Of a stretch of DNA of 64,000 nt, positions 18,587 to 26,358 are shown piece by piece (positions within the stretch are counted from its first letter, which is position 1; the number at the start of each line of letters is the position of its first letter). The stretch spans positions 1,011,447-1,075,446 of the forward strand of contig QZLF01000001.1 of NCBI GenBank assembly GCA_016771945.1, written 5' to 3'. A model generated the notes under the pieces. The model saw only the letters and a list, made by a program, of their open reading frames with translations. It was not told where the DNA came from and did not search any database. The DNA is from Candidatus Leucobacter sulfamidivorax (GTDB lineage Bacteria > Actinomycetota > Actinomycetes > Actinomycetales > Microbacteriaceae). The translations under genes were made by a program, and so were the position numbers.

Positions 18587-18732
18587 GGCTTCGTTGCCGA
18601 GGGTGGGCGCTCCTGGTCGCGCCGGGACCGGTGCTCGCGGAGCGCGGCACCGTCGTCATCGCCGGGCAGCCGGCTGTACAGGGACGCCCGCTTCGCCGGG
18701 ACGCCGGTCATGCGGAGACGTGTGCGAAGGGA

Positions 18733-19200
18733 TCAGCGCTGCTCGATGGCCTTCTTGATCGCCGCCAGAGTCGCGGGAATGCCTGCGCGCGCCGCGGCCT
18801 CGCGGTCGGCGATCTGGGCGGCGGCGTCATCGCCGTATCTCTCCACGAAGACCGCCTGCCCGGCGGGCGGGAACTCCCAGCTCTCGGTGAGCAGGGTGCC
18901 GCCGTCGGAATCCTGCATCGTGTAGGTCCAGAACACGATGTCCGGTCCGACGCTCCACCCGAACGCTCGACCCTCGTCGGCGACCGTGACCTGGCAGCGG
19001 GTCTGCCAATCGCGCTCCGGGGTCACGTTGCGTCCGGTGAACCAGGCCCCGACGCGCGGGCCGTCCCCCTCGTCCCACCAGCACTCCCGGCACACGGGCG
19101 ACCACTCGCCGGTGCGGGTCACGTCGGAGACCACGGCGTACACGGTCGCCGGGCCGGCGTCGACGTGGATGGACTCGGAGTGGGTGAGGGCTTCGCTCAT
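18733..19200 (-). CDS. SRPBCC-family protein (polyketide cyclase/START-like)
   Basis: 155 aa. The single START-like fold has ESIHVDAGPATVYAVVSDV at the N-terminus, GEWSPVCRECWW, VGAWFTGRN, and a C-terminal amphipathic helix with ARAGIPATLAAIKKAIEQ. This layout matches the polyketide_cyc2 group, which binds small hydrophobic ligands. ATG 19200 is chosen over the upstream frame because TAGGAT (complement of 19208-19213) lies seven bases before it. Ligand unknown. Confidence 0.82.
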   Translation of the reverse strand: MSEALTHSESIHVDAGPATVYAVVSDVTRTGEWSPVCRECWWDEGDGPRVGAWFTGRNVTPERDWQTRCQVTVADEGRAFGWSVGPDIVFWTYTMQDSDGGTLLTESWEFPPAGQAVFVERYGDDAAAQIADREAAARAGIPATLAAIKKAIEQR

Positions 19201-19268
19201 GGGCACGATCCTAGCGCCGTGCTCCACGCGCCCGGCGCCCGCGATCGGACGGCCGCAATCGGACGGGC

Positions 19269-19817
19269 TCAGAGGCTGAAGGGACCGGGAAGCTTCCCCG
19301 AGCTCCGCTCGTAGCGGAGGATCCAGTCCTCGCCATCCGGAGCTCGGTGGGCGATGGTCGCGCGGGTGTGGTCCGCGGCTCCCTTGCGCAGGGCCGCCAT
19401 CGCGGTCACCGCCCCCAGCTCGCCGTCCTTGACCCGGGCGTAGACGTTGACGACGATCTTGCCGTCGCCCGCCCGCTTCCCGCGGTCATGGCCGTCGACG
19501 TATCCGAGCCCGCGCTCGTCGAGGACCGCGTCGAGCCACTCGCTCGCCCGCTCGATGAGGCGACGGTCGTAGGCGCTGTTACGCGTCGGGAACTGCACGA
19601 CGACCCAGTCGTAGCGCTCCTCGTCGACCTCGACGAACCCCTTCGCGAGGTATGGGGCGGCGAGCTCCTCGATCGGCATGGATTCAGGCCTCAACCCGGT
19701 CTCGCGCACGCGACCCGCCCGTCCGAGCGTGCCCTCCCGCACCACCCATTCTCCGCTGGCCGCGCTCGGCCAGATCTGGGCGAAACGAGGCGGTTCATCG
19801 GTCGTGACGAGTTGCAT
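19269..19817 (-). CDS. Hypothetical protein with a WGR-like N-terminus
   Basis: 182 aa, not firmly recognised. The first 70 residues (MQLVTTDEPPRFAQIWPSA, GEWVVREGTLGRAGRVRE, then EELAAPYLAKGFVEV) have the outline of a WGR domain, although the Trp-Gly-Arg triplet is replaced by LGR. The remaining 110 residues include VVVQFP, a central HDRGKRAGDG and a terminal WILRYERSSGKLPGPFSL. No membrane segment. It overlaps no neighbour and has no clear operon partner. Confidence 0.6.
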   Translation of the reverse strand: MQLVTTDEPPRFAQIWPSAASGEWVVREGTLGRAGRVRETGLRPESMPIEELAAPYLAKGFVEVDEERYDWVVVQFPTRNSAYDRRLIERASEWLDAVLDERGLGYVDGHDRGKRAGDGKIVVNVYARVKDGELGAVTAMAALRKGAADHTRATIAHRAPDGEDWILRYERSSGKLPGPFSL

Positions 19818-19925
19818 TCGGGTCCTGCCTGTTCTGCTCCGGCTTGATCCACGAGTCTAGTGAGCGCGGCCGTGACCCGGGCGCGTACCATGGTGCCGAT
19901 ATCGCTCGTCGAGCAGGAGGTCGCG

Positions 19926-20468
19926 TTGCGCGCAGTCGTCTCGGGCACCCATGGGAGCGGCAAGAGCACGCTGATCGGCGACTTCGCGATGTCGCACCGG
20001 GAGTGGGAGGTTCTGCCCGATCCGTTCGAGGACATCGACGCGGCGGCGGCGGAACCGGATGCCGCGCTGTTCCTCCGGCAATTGCGCATCGCTGCGGAGC
20101 GACTGCTGGAACCGGCGACCGGACCGGTCATCGCGGAGCGCGGACCGCTCGACTTCCTCGCGTATCTCGATGCGCTGGATGCTCTGGGCAGGCGGTCTTC
20201 GGCCCCCGAACTGCTCGAACGCGGCCGTCGGCTCACCGCCCGGGCGATGGACGGCGTCGACCTGCTGATCCTGCTGCCGCTGACCGCGACCGATCCGATC
20301 GAGGTCGGAGCCGAGGAGGATCCCGAGCTTCGCGAGGCGATGGATCTCGCCCTTCTCGAACTCGCCGACGACCCGGATCTCACGGGCGGGGCGAGGGTCG
20401 TGGAGATCACCGGCGACCGGGCCCGGCGATTGAGGCGACTCGAAGACGCGATCGAGAACTCGGGCTGA
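19926..20468 (+). CDS. P-loop ATP-binding protein (NadR/AAA_28-like)
   Basis: 180 aa. Walker A GTHGSGKST starts at residue 7. The TTG at 19926 is selected because AGGAGG lies five bases upstream (19915-19920) and because it places the P-loop at the usual distance. Starts at 19860 or 19890 give longer N-termini with no similarity. ERGPLDFLAYLDAL resembles the Walker B/lid region of the NadR-kinase and AAA_28 group. Probably a small-molecule kinase or NTPase; substrate unknown. Confidence 0.7.
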   Translation: MRAVVSGTHGSGKSTLIGDFAMSHREWEVLPDPFEDIDAAAAEPDAALFLRQLRIAAERLLEPATGPVIAERGPLDFLAYLDALDALGRRSSAPELLERGRRLTARAMDGVDLLILLPLTATDPIEVGAEEDPELREAMDLALLELADDPDLTGGARVVEITGDRARRLRRLEDAIENSG

Positions 20469-20502
20469 GCCGACGCCGTGCTCGGCGCACCTCCCGTCGA
20501 AT

Positions 20503-20545
20503 GGCGAGAAACGCACGCGCCCTCGATCTCCGTGCGTTTCTCGCC
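20503..20545. terminator. Long hairpin between convergent genes
   Basis: GGCGAGAAACGCACG (20503-20517) and its exact complement (20531-20545) form a 15-bp perfect stem with a 13-base loop, followed by TTTC. It lies between the ATPase gene and the convergent VOC pseudogene and could end transcription in both directions. It is longer than a typical terminator and may also be a dispersed palindrome. Confidence 0.55.
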
Positions 20546-20591
20546 TTTCAGGCGATGCTCGTGCTCGTGCCCGTGCTCGATGGCGTCGCGA

Positions 20592-20966
20592 TCAGAGATA
20601 CGGCCGGGTGATCAGCTCGAGATAGTGCCCCGACGGGTCGAGCAGGTAGACGCCCCGCCCGTCGTGCTCGCGATTGATCTCGCCCGGCCGCGTGCGCTGC
20701 GGATCGGCTCAGTGCTCGCGACCCTGCCGAATGACTTTGGCGTAGGCCCGGTCGAAGTGCTCGTCGTCGAGCAGGTAGGCGTAGTGCTGGGGCGGGAAGC
20801 CGGACGGGGGAGTCGCGAATTGCAGCAGCACCTCGCCCCCGATCCGGATGTTCGTGAACACGCCCCACGAGGCGACCGGCTCGGCTTCGAGCAGATCGAG
20901 ATAGAACTCGGCCATCGCGGCCGGATCGTTCGAGGCGATGATCGTGTGATTGAAATGCGCGGTCAC
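20592..20966 (-). pseudogene. VOC-family (glyoxalase-like) protein interrupted by an in-frame TGA
   Basis: Read through one stop, this is a normal 124-codon VOC domain: MTAHFNHTIIASNDPAAMAE at the start, a Gly-Val-Tyr strand and DPSGHYLELITRPYL at the end with the metal-ligand Glu. The internal TGA (20709-20711) falls between GREH and ADPQRTRPGE. Relatives commonly have Trp there (EHWADPQ), so TGG to TGA is the likely change. The remainder is in one frame, so either a recent nonsense mutation or a base error. Confidence 0.75.
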
Positions 20967-21121
20967 GGGTGCTCCTGTTCGTCGATGGGTGCGGGTCGCA
21001 TCGACGCGAGGAGGGGCGCGGATCAGGGAACGACCAGATGGCCTTCCCGGGAGCGGCCGCCGCGGGCCTGTCTGGTTTGCATCGCTCTCACCCTACCGGT
21101 GCTCCCCGTAGTCTTGCTCCC

Positions 21122-21508
21122 ATGAACTCTCTCCGTCTGGTCTGGGGCATGAGCGCCGCGGTGTGGCTCATCGTGATCGTCATGGCGTGCGTCTGGTGGG
21201 GTTGGCCGGCGACGGGCGTAGCCGTGCTCTTCGGCCTGCTGCCCGATGTCGCGCTCATCGGCGCGTTCGCGGAGCAGGGGCGGATGAAGCCGAGTCGCGT
21301 GCGCTTGTACAACACGCTGCACACGATGACGATCCCGATCGCGCTCGTGGTCGTCGGCGTGGCCGTGTTCATCCTCACGGGCGCGTACGAGAGCGGGTTC
21401 TGGCCGATCGCGCTCGCGGGTCTCGCCTGGTTCGTGCACGTCGCGGCGGATCGCGCCCTGGGCTTCGGACTCCGCGATGCCGACGGCGCCATCATCCCGG
21501 TGGGGTGA
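21122..21508 (+). CDS. DUF4260-like small membrane protein
   Basis: 128 aa with four hydrophobic segments. LLPDVALIGAFAEQGRMKPS, then RLYNTLHTMTIPIAL, then WFVHVAADRALGFGLR follow the DUF4260 pattern (His-rich membrane protein with a conserved Asp and HxxxDR motif). TAGTCT at 21109-21114 lies seven bases before the ATG, so it is probably leaderless. Function unknown. Confidence 0.75.
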   Translation: MNSLRLVWGMSAAVWLIVIVMACVWWGWPATGVAVLFGLLPDVALIGAFAEQGRMKPSRVRLYNTLHTMTIPIALVVVGVAVFILTGAYESGFWPIALAGLAWFVHVAADRALGFGLRDADGAIIPVG

Positions 21509-21537
21509 GCCGCGACGATTCCTCCGTGGGCGAACCG

Positions 21538-21578
21538 CGTCAATATGCATTGACGGATCGGCGTTCGTCATCTAAGGT
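21538..21578 (+). promoter_or_regulatory. Complete promoter with operator over the -35
   Basis: TTGACG (21550-21555) and TAAGGT (21573-21578) are 17 bases apart, and the ATG follows six bases later. The -35 is the right arm of the inverted repeat CGTCAAT-ATGC-ATTGACG (21538-21555). This suggests repression by a dimeric regulator, perhaps the small HTH protein itself. Confidence 0.65.
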
Positions 21579-21584
21579 TGACGC

Positions 21585-21797
21585 ATGACCACGGGAACTC
21601 GCACCGCATTGGGCGCCGCCGGGGGAGGCGAGCCCATCGCCGAGCTGAGGGCGCTGCGCGAGGAGCAGCGCCGGCTGGAGAGGTCGATCTCCGAGCTGGT
21701 GCGCCGGGCTCGCGTGCAGGGCTACTCGTGGCAGGCGATCGGGGGAGCGCTCGAGATCTCGAAGCAGGCCGCGCACAAGAGGTTCGGCAGGCGATGA
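21585..21797 (+). CDS. Small helix-turn-helix protein
   Basis: 70 aa. A short helical N-terminus (AELRALREEQRRLERSISEL) is followed by a helix-turn-helix of the sigma-like/AsnC kind (RVQGYSWQAIGGALEISKQA, then AHKRFGRR). Such proteins are common one-domain regulators in actinobacteria. It has a palindromic operator over its own -35 and is coupled by ATGA to a small membrane protein, so the two probably form a self-regulated pair. Confidence 0.75.
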   Translation: MTTGTRTALGAAGGGEPIAELRALREEQRRLERSISELVRRARVQGYSWQAIGGALEISKQAAHKRFGRR

Positions 21798-22186
21798 GCG
21801 CCCTCTCGATGCCCGCGGCCGTGCTCTTCGCCGTGCTCAGCGCGGTGCTCGTCGTGCTGCAGATCGCGGTCGCGGCCGGTGCGCCGCTCGGCCGGTACGC
21901 GTGGGGCGGTCAGCACGAGGGGCGGCTTCCGGGTCGATTGAGGATCGGATCGGCCTGCTCCGTGCCCGTCTACGCCGTCGCGGCTCTCATCGTGCTCGAC
22001 CGCGCTGGTCTGGTGCGGCTCTTCCCGGAGGGCTTCTCGAACGTCGCGGTGTGGATCGTCTTCGCCCTGTTCGCGGTGGGCACGCTCATGAACCTGGCCT
22101 CCCGCTCGAAGCGGGAGCGGGCGATCATGACCCCGCTCGCGGCGCTGCTCGTGGCGTCGGCGCTCGTCGTCGCCCTCGGGGCTTAG
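21794..22186 (+). CDS. Small four-helix membrane protein
   Basis: 130 aa with four membrane segments (VLFAVLSAVLVVLQIAVAAG is the first, and ALLVASALVVALGA the last). The loops are short and basic (NLASRSKRERAIMTP). It follows the pattern of uncharacterised actinobacterial membrane proteins encoded behind a small HTH gene. Start overlaps the HTH stop (ATGA). Function unknown. Confidence 0.72.
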   Translation: MSALSMPAAVLFAVLSAVLVVLQIAVAAGAPLGRYAWGGQHEGRLPGRLRIGSACSVPVYAVAALIVLDRAGLVRLFPEGFSNVAVWIVFALFAVGTLMNLASRSKRERAIMTPLAALLVASALVVALGA

Positions 22187-22863
22187 AGCGCCAGCCGCGC
22201 GCCCGGATCGCCGTCGAGCCGCGGCGGCGTCACGAGCTCGCCGCCGACCCGCTCGAGGCACCATTGCACCCGCTGGGCGAACAGGCCGAGCCCCTTCGCC
22301 GAGAGCATGCCGTCGTGCGTGAGGTACGCCCGCCGCGGCGCCGCATCGATGACGAAGTCCATGACCTGGCTGAGGTTCGACCACGGCGAGCCGATCGGCA
22401 CCCCGAGGAGGTCGACGGGGAAGGGCGGGCGCATGAGCGAGTCGCCGCCGTAGGCGAAGACGCCGTTCACCCGCACGCCCACATTGTCGACCACCGGGAT
22501 GCTCGAGTGCAGCAGCTCGTGCCGCCGGCCGTAGAACTCGAGCGAGAACGGACCGGCCTCCCGGGCGTCGCCGTCCCGGACCGTGTGCACGCCGTCCTCG
22601 ATTCCCGCCGCCGCGAGCGCCGCCGCGGTCGGCGCGGTGGTGAAGATCGGAGCGTCCGGCGCCGCGCTGCGCACCGCCGCGACGTTCTCGGCGGTCCAGT
22701 GATCCGGGTGCTCGTGGGTGATCACCAGGGCGGCTATAGGTGCCGCGGAATCGAGCGCGGCGCCCAGCTCGCGCTCGTCGCTGAAATTGCCGGGGTCGAT
22801 GACGAGGGCGGACCCGCCGTCCTCGATCACGAAGCCGGCGTGGGAGAGTCGGAAGCACTGCAT
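22183..22863 (-). CDS. MBL-fold metallo-hydrolase (UlaG-like)
   Basis: 226 aa. The metal motif is THEHPDH, and a second His ligand lies in YLTHDG near the C-terminus. Upstream, ALVIDPGNFSDE supplies the usual Asp. The size and short form fit the beta-lactamase-fold UlaG-like hydrolases. ATG at 22863 is chosen because TAGGAT (complement of 22871-22876) is seven bases before it. It is convergent with and overlaps by four bases the end of the small membrane protein gene. Substrate unknown. Confidence 0.85.
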   Translation of the reverse strand: MQCFRLSHAGFVIEDGGSALVIDPGNFSDERELGAALDSAAPIAALVITHEHPDHWTAENVAAVRSAAPDAPIFTTAPTAAALAAAGIEDGVHTVRDGDAREAGPFSLEFYGRRHELLHSSIPVVDNVGVRVNGVFAYGGDSLMRPPFPVDLLGVPIGSPWSNLSQVMDFVIDAAPRRAYLTHDGMLSAKGLGLFAQRVQWCLERVGGELVTPPRLDGDPGARLAL

Positions 22864-22936
22864 GCCACCGATCCTAGGACGATCCGGGGAGGGGGGAGCG
22901 ATGTGATCGGGTGCGGAGTCCCGCACCGCTCGGAGG

Positions 22937-23929
22937 TCAGGCGCGCCGACCTGCGGCGATCGCCCGATCCCGCAGCTCCGCCTTCCGCTCACCGGGGAGG
23001 AACGACGACTCGATCGCGCCCAGCACGAGTCGCTCGACCTCGTCCTCGCCGAGCGAGAGCTCGTGCGTCACCGCCTCCAGATTGTCGTCGATGTAGCCGC
23101 CGAAGTAGGCCGGGTCGTCGGAGTTGACCGAGACGAGCAGATCCTCGTCGAGCATCCGCTTCAGCGGGTGCGCCGCCAGACTCTCGACGCCCTTCAGGCG
23201 CACGTTCGAGAACGGGCACACCGTGAGCGGCACGCGATCCTCCCTCAATCGCGCGACGAGTGCCGGATCCTCGAGCGCGCGGTACCCGTGGTCGATTCGC
23301 TCGGCCCCGAGCAGATCGAGCGCCTCGACGACGTAGGCCGGCGGACCCTCCTCTCCGGCGTGCGCGACCGCCCGTAGTCCGAGGCCGCGAGCCTCGGCGA
23401 AGACCTCGGCGAACAGCGCGGGCGGGTAGCCGACCTCGGCCGAGTCGAGCCCCACGCCGAGCAGCTGCTGCGCCCGCGGCGCCGCGGAGCGGAGCGTCGC
23501 GAGCGCCTCCTCAACGGGGCGGTCGCGCAGGAAGCAGAGGATCAGCCCGGCGGTGATCCCGAGCGAGCTGGCGCGTTCGATGCCGTCGAGCAGCCCGTCG
23601 ATCACCGTGTCGATCGGCACCCCGCGCGAGGTGTGGGTCTGCGGGTCGAAGAAGATCTCGGCGTGGACGACGCCCGCCGCTGCGGCCCGGCGCAGATAGG
23701 CGTGCATGAGGTCGCTGAAGTCGCCGGCGGTCAGCAGCGCGGCGCAGCATTCGTAGTAGAGCGAGAGGAAGCTCGGGAGGTCGTCGAACTCCATCAGCCG
23801 CCGCAGCTCATCGACGCTCGCCCAGGGCAGTTCGACCCCGTTCCGCGCGGCGAGTTCGAAGGTCATCTCGGGTTCGAGGGTGCCCTCGATGTGCACGTGC
23901 AACTCCACGAGCGGTCGGCGTCCGGTCAA
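22937..23929 (-). CDS. Adenine deaminase (Add-type amidohydrolase)
   Basis: 330 aa, adenosine-deaminase fold. Zn ligands lie in LHVHIEGTLEPE, in HAGEEGPPAYV (His with catalytic Glu) and in VNSDDPAYFGGY. The HIEGTLEPE version and the signature GLDSAEVGYPP follow the bacterial adenine deaminases of this fold (Pseudomonas PA0148 type) rather than adenosine deaminases, which have HLDGS. So the predicted reaction is adenine to hypoxanthine for purine salvage. It sits immediately upstream of, and opposite to, the tRNA gene. Substrate assignment is from motifs only. Confidence 0.82.
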   Translation of the reverse strand: MTGRRPLVELHVHIEGTLEPEMTFELAARNGVELPWASVDELRRLMEFDDLPSFLSLYYECCAALLTAGDFSDLMHAYLRRAAAAGVVHAEIFFDPQTHTSRGVPIDTVIDGLLDGIERASSLGITAGLILCFLRDRPVEEALATLRSAAPRAQQLLGVGLDSAEVGYPPALFAEVFAEARGLGLRAVAHAGEEGPPAYVVEALDLLGAERIDHGYRALEDPALVARLREDRVPLTVCPFSNVRLKGVESLAAHPLKRMLDEDLLVSVNSDDPAYFGGYIDDNLEAVTHELSLGEDEVERLVLGAIESSFLPGERKAELRDRAIAAGRRA

Positions 23930-23952
23930 GAGATCCTCCTGCTGTCCTGATT

Positions 23953-23982
23953 TTGCGTGCGACTCGATCCTGTGGCAAGATA
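23953..23982 (+). promoter_or_regulatory. Promoter of the tRNA-Glu gene
   Basis: TTGCGT (23953-23958) and AAGATA (23977-23982) are separated by 18 bases, and the tRNA begins 45 bases downstream. This is the only good -35/-10 pair between the divergent adenine deaminase and the tRNA. Confidence 0.6.
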
Positions 23983-24027
23983 GAGAAGTTGCCGAGGCCG
24001 GCTGGTGAAAGCCCGGGTCGAGGTTAC

Positions 24028-24103
24028 GGCCCCATCGTATAGCGGCCTAGTACGCCGCCCTCTCACGGCGGTAACGCGGGTTCGAATCCCGCTGGGGTCA
24101 CCA
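24028..24103 (+). tRNA. tRNA-Glu (anticodon CTC)
   Basis: 76 bases with encoded CCA. The acceptor stem GGCCCCA pairs with TGGGGTC, the anticodon loop CTCTCAC reads GAG codons, and the T arm contains GGTTCGAATCC. A G-T wobble is present at the second acceptor pair. The 3' 46 bases are repeated at 41859-41904, showing that the gene hosts an integrated element whose left end restores the tRNA. Confidence 0.97.
24058..24103 (+). repeat. Left attachment-site repeat (46 bp)
   Basis: Runs from the anticodon stem-loop to the CCA end of tRNA-Glu and is identical to 41859-41904. It matches the common use of tRNA 3' halves by tyrosine recombinases. Confidence 0.95.
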
Positions 24104-24108
24104 ACAAG

Positions 24109-24134
24109 AAAACCCCCGCTCAGGCGGGGGTTTT
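24109..24134 (+). terminator. Rho-independent terminator after tRNA-Glu
   Basis: The stem CCCCCGC/GCGGGGG with a TCA loop is followed by TTTT. It lies inside the element, so the tRNA now ends at a terminator supplied by the element. Possibly also serves the integrase on the other strand. Confidence 0.8.
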
Positions 24135-24164
24135 CGCATTTCCACTGTGCGGCGCTATGAGGCG

Positions 24165-25292
24165 CTACGCGGCTTTTGGCAACAGATTGGCAACATCCGA
24201 TTGCATCGCTGCCTGGTCGAGCGCCGTGGCAACACCGTCGAGGTCGTCATCGAACAGGTCGGCGTACACGTCGAGCGTCACAGCGGCCGAGGCATGCCCG
24301 AGCATCCGCTGCACGGCCTTGACGTTCGCCCCGGCGCTGACGGCGAGCGACGCTGCCGTGTGGCGCAGTTCGTGGGGAGTGAGTCCACCCAGGCCGATTG
24401 CGGTTGCGGCGGGGTCGAGCCAGCCGACGCGGTAGACGTGGTTGCGGAGCCAGGTGCCGGTGCGGATGCCGTAGAACACGGGAGCGTCGGAGTCGCGTCC
24501 TGCGATCTGTGCACGGAGCAGGCGGACGAGGAACGCGGGGATGGGGATGCTTCGGTGCTCGTAGTCCTTCGGTGGCTCGATGCGCTGATAGCCCTTGTCA
24601 GTGACGACGGTCTGTTCGACGGTCAGGCGCGGGTGCTTCGCATCGAGGTCGAGGTCTCGGATTCGCAACCCGGAGAGTTCGCCCCAGCGCAGGCCGCAGT
24701 ACGCGAGGGTGAGTACGACGAGGCCGTAGCCGTAGTCTCGGCCGTCTTTCATTTCGTCAATGGCCTGGGCGAGGGCCGCGACCTGATCGTGCGAGAGGTA
24801 GCGCTTGCGTGTCTTCGTCGGCTTGGGGAGTTTGAGTCGGGCTGCGGGGTTCGACGGCAGGCGCTCGTCCTCGACCGCGAAGCGTAGTGCTCCGGAGAGC
24901 ACGTTGACGATCTTCCGAACGGTCGCGGGTGCGCCTGGCAGTGCGGATGCCCATTCCTGCACTCGGAGCCGGGTGAGGTTGCCGATCGGGATGCTGCCGA
25001 GTTCGGGAGTGATGTGCTTGTCGATGATGTTCTCAACCCGGCTGCGCGTGGTTGCCCGCAGGTCGCCTCGGGCGGCGAGCCAGGTCTGGAGCCAGTCGGC
25101 CACGGTGACCCTCGCCAGTGAGGGATCGAGGTAGCGGCCTTGGGCGATGTTGATCTCGGTCGTCGCCAGGAATAGCTCAGCGGCTTTCTTCGTCGTGAAG
25201 CCGCGCTTCTGGGTCTGCTTCTTGTCGGGTCGGCGATAGAGGGCACGGTAACGACGGCCTTTCGTCGTCTCGTACGCCTCGATGCTTCCCAT
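24165..25292 (-). CDS. int: Tyrosine-type site-specific integrase
   Basis: 375 aa. An AP2-like/SAM-like N-terminal region (GSIEAYETTKGRRYRALYRR) binds arm sites, a core-binding domain spans about residues 65-150, and the catalytic domain has Arg in YCGLRWGELSGL, the box HELRHTAASLAV, and HASAAVTLDVYADLF with the nucleophilic Tyr. It would integrate the element at tRNA-Glu. It sits at the left end next to the repeat and is preceded by the excisionase-like gene after 11 bases, so they are probably one transcript. Three TGGCAAC sites overlap its 3' end. Confidence 0.95.
   Translation of the reverse strand: MGSIEAYETTKGRRYRALYRRPDKKQTQKRGFTTKKAAELFLATTEINIAQGRYLDPSLARVTVADWLQTWLAARGDLRATTRSRVENIIDKHITPELGSIPIGNLTRLRVQEWASALPGAPATVRKIVNVLSGALRFAVEDERLPSNPAARLKLPKPTKTRKRYLSHDQVAALAQAIDEMKDGRDYGYGLVVLTLAYCGLRWGELSGLRIRDLDLDAKHPRLTVEQTVVTDKGYQRIEPPKDYEHRSIPIPAFLVRLLRAQIAGRDSDAPVFYGIRTGTWLRNHVYRVGWLDPAATAIGLGGLTPHELRHTAASLAVSAGANVKAVQRMLGHASAAVTLDVYADLFDDDLDGVATALDQAAMQSDVANLLPKAA
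24177..24233 (+). repeat. Left integrase arm-site candidates (TGGCAAC x3)
   Basis: TGGCAAC occurs at 24177-24183, 24188-24194 and 24227-24233. The first two are eleven bases apart, the same spacing as in the right-end cluster (41737/41748). They lie inside the integrase 3' coding end. Confidence 0.6.
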
Positions 25293-25303
25293 GATTCTGT
25301 CGC

Positions 25304-25516
25304 CTACTTCTCCAGCCCGGCGAGGCGCTGCACGTCGATGCGACGGTAGACGCGCTTGTGCTGGGTGAGCCGAATCGGCTCCACCGGAGACGTGCCTGCG
25401 AGGGCAAGGGTGCGCAGCGTTGTGCGGTGGATGCCGAGCAGCGCGGCGGTCTCCTCCTCGGAGTAGAACAGCGGGGCACGCTGGTGCTCGTCTGTCGGTG
25501 CGGTGCTCTGGCCCAT
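25304..25516 (-). CDS. Excisionase-like small helix-turn-helix protein
   Basis: 70 aa. A MerR/AlpA-type winged helix is visible: YSEEETAALLGIHRTTLRTL followed by a beta wing RLTQHKRVYRRIDVQRL. Proteins of this size encoded directly upstream of a tyrosine integrase usually act as excisionase (recombination directionality factor). Same strand as the integrase, 11 bases apart. The promoter region upstream contains the palindrome ATCTTAGAT. Confidence 0.8.
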   Translation of the reverse strand: MGQSTAPTDEHQRAPLFYSEEETAALLGIHRTTLRTLALAGTSPVEPIRLTQHKRVYRRIDVQRLAGLEK

Positions 25517-25562
25517 CGTGTCCTCCGATCTAGCTCAGATGATAGCTGCGATGTCAGCGAGT

Positions 25563-25571
25563 ATCTTAGAT
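25563..25571. promoter_or_regulatory. Element palindrome ATCTTAGAT (copy 1)
   Basis: A perfect short inverted repeat (ATCT-T-AGAT) in the divergent gap between the excisionase-like gene and the leaderless hypothetical gene. A related, wider-spaced ATCT...AGAT lies nearby at about 25528-25540. A second copy lies upstream of the relaxase. Confidence 0.4.
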
Positions 25572-25636
25572 TAGATCACAACACGCCGATAACAGCAAGT
25601 GTTTTAGTTGCTCGTGTTGCTCGCTAGAATCGGGAC

Positions 25637-26341
25637 ATGCCCACATCCTCCGGTCATCGCCCCGGCGACCAGTCCTATGACGGACTGCTCGTGCAGGACG
25701 ACCTGCCCGACGGGTGGCATCTGCCCGACCGCTTTCCGGGGGAGCGGGCCGAGGATGCGAGCGCGTTCCTTGATGAAGCGCTCGGCTACAACGATCAGGT
25801 CGTGACTGCCGAGGATCGGCAGGCGCAGCTCGACTCGGAGCAGAACGAGACGATCGACGGTCGTTGGCGTTACATCGAGCATGCGGCCACTGCGACGCGC
25901 GTGTTCATTCGACTCCAGCGTCAGCAGTTCGCTGTGCCGGAGGAAGTGAAGATCACCGGCGTCGTGTATCTTCCGTGGCGACCGGGTGATCCCATCTCCA
26001 GTCAAGACCTTCGTGCGTTGCCGACGGCTCGGATTGAGGCAGCGATCAACGAGCGGCTGTTCGCTATGAAACGGACAGTGACGATCAAGGGCGGAAAGAT
26101 CGTGTTGCCGTCTGGTCGGAAGATCAGCGAGCGCGATCTGCTCAAGCCGCTCGGGAATCCCAAGCAGACGCCGGACTTCTACGAACTCGTCGCACTCCAG
26201 TACGGCAAGCTCTCATCGCAAGGCGATGAAGCTCCGGCGGTCACCATGGCGAAGATCAACGATGTTGCTCACGCCACTGCGCAGGGCTGGCTCGTTCGCA
26301 CCCGCGCTCGCGGGCTGCTGCCTCCCGGTCGTCGGGGATAG
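25637..26341 (+). CDS. Hypothetical protein of actinobacterial mobile elements
   Basis: 234 aa, family not named. The N-terminus is acidic, and the middle contains VVYLPWRPGDPISSQDLRALP, of which the Trp-Arg-Pro part stands out. The C-terminus has a helix-turn-helix-like end: LVALQYGKLSSQGDEAP, then AKINDVAHATAQGWLVRTRA, then GLLPPGRRG. That tail resembles DNA-binding proteins commonly found next to integrases on actinobacterial elements. TAGAAT at 25625-25630 is six bases before the ATG. Transcribed away from the integrase, it could control excision or copy number. Confidence 0.65.
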   Translation: MPTSSGHRPGDQSYDGLLVQDDLPDGWHLPDRFPGERAEDASAFLDEALGYNDQVVTAEDRQAQLDSEQNETIDGRWRYIEHAATATRVFIRLQRQQFAVPEEVKITGVVYLPWRPGDPISSQDLRALPTARIEAAINERLFAMKRTVTIKGGKIVLPSGRKISERDLLKPLGNPKQTPDFYELVALQYGKLSSQGDEAPAVTMAKINDVAHATAQGWLVRTRARGLLPPGRRG

Positions 26342-26358
26342 CTCGCTGCGCGGGCTGT

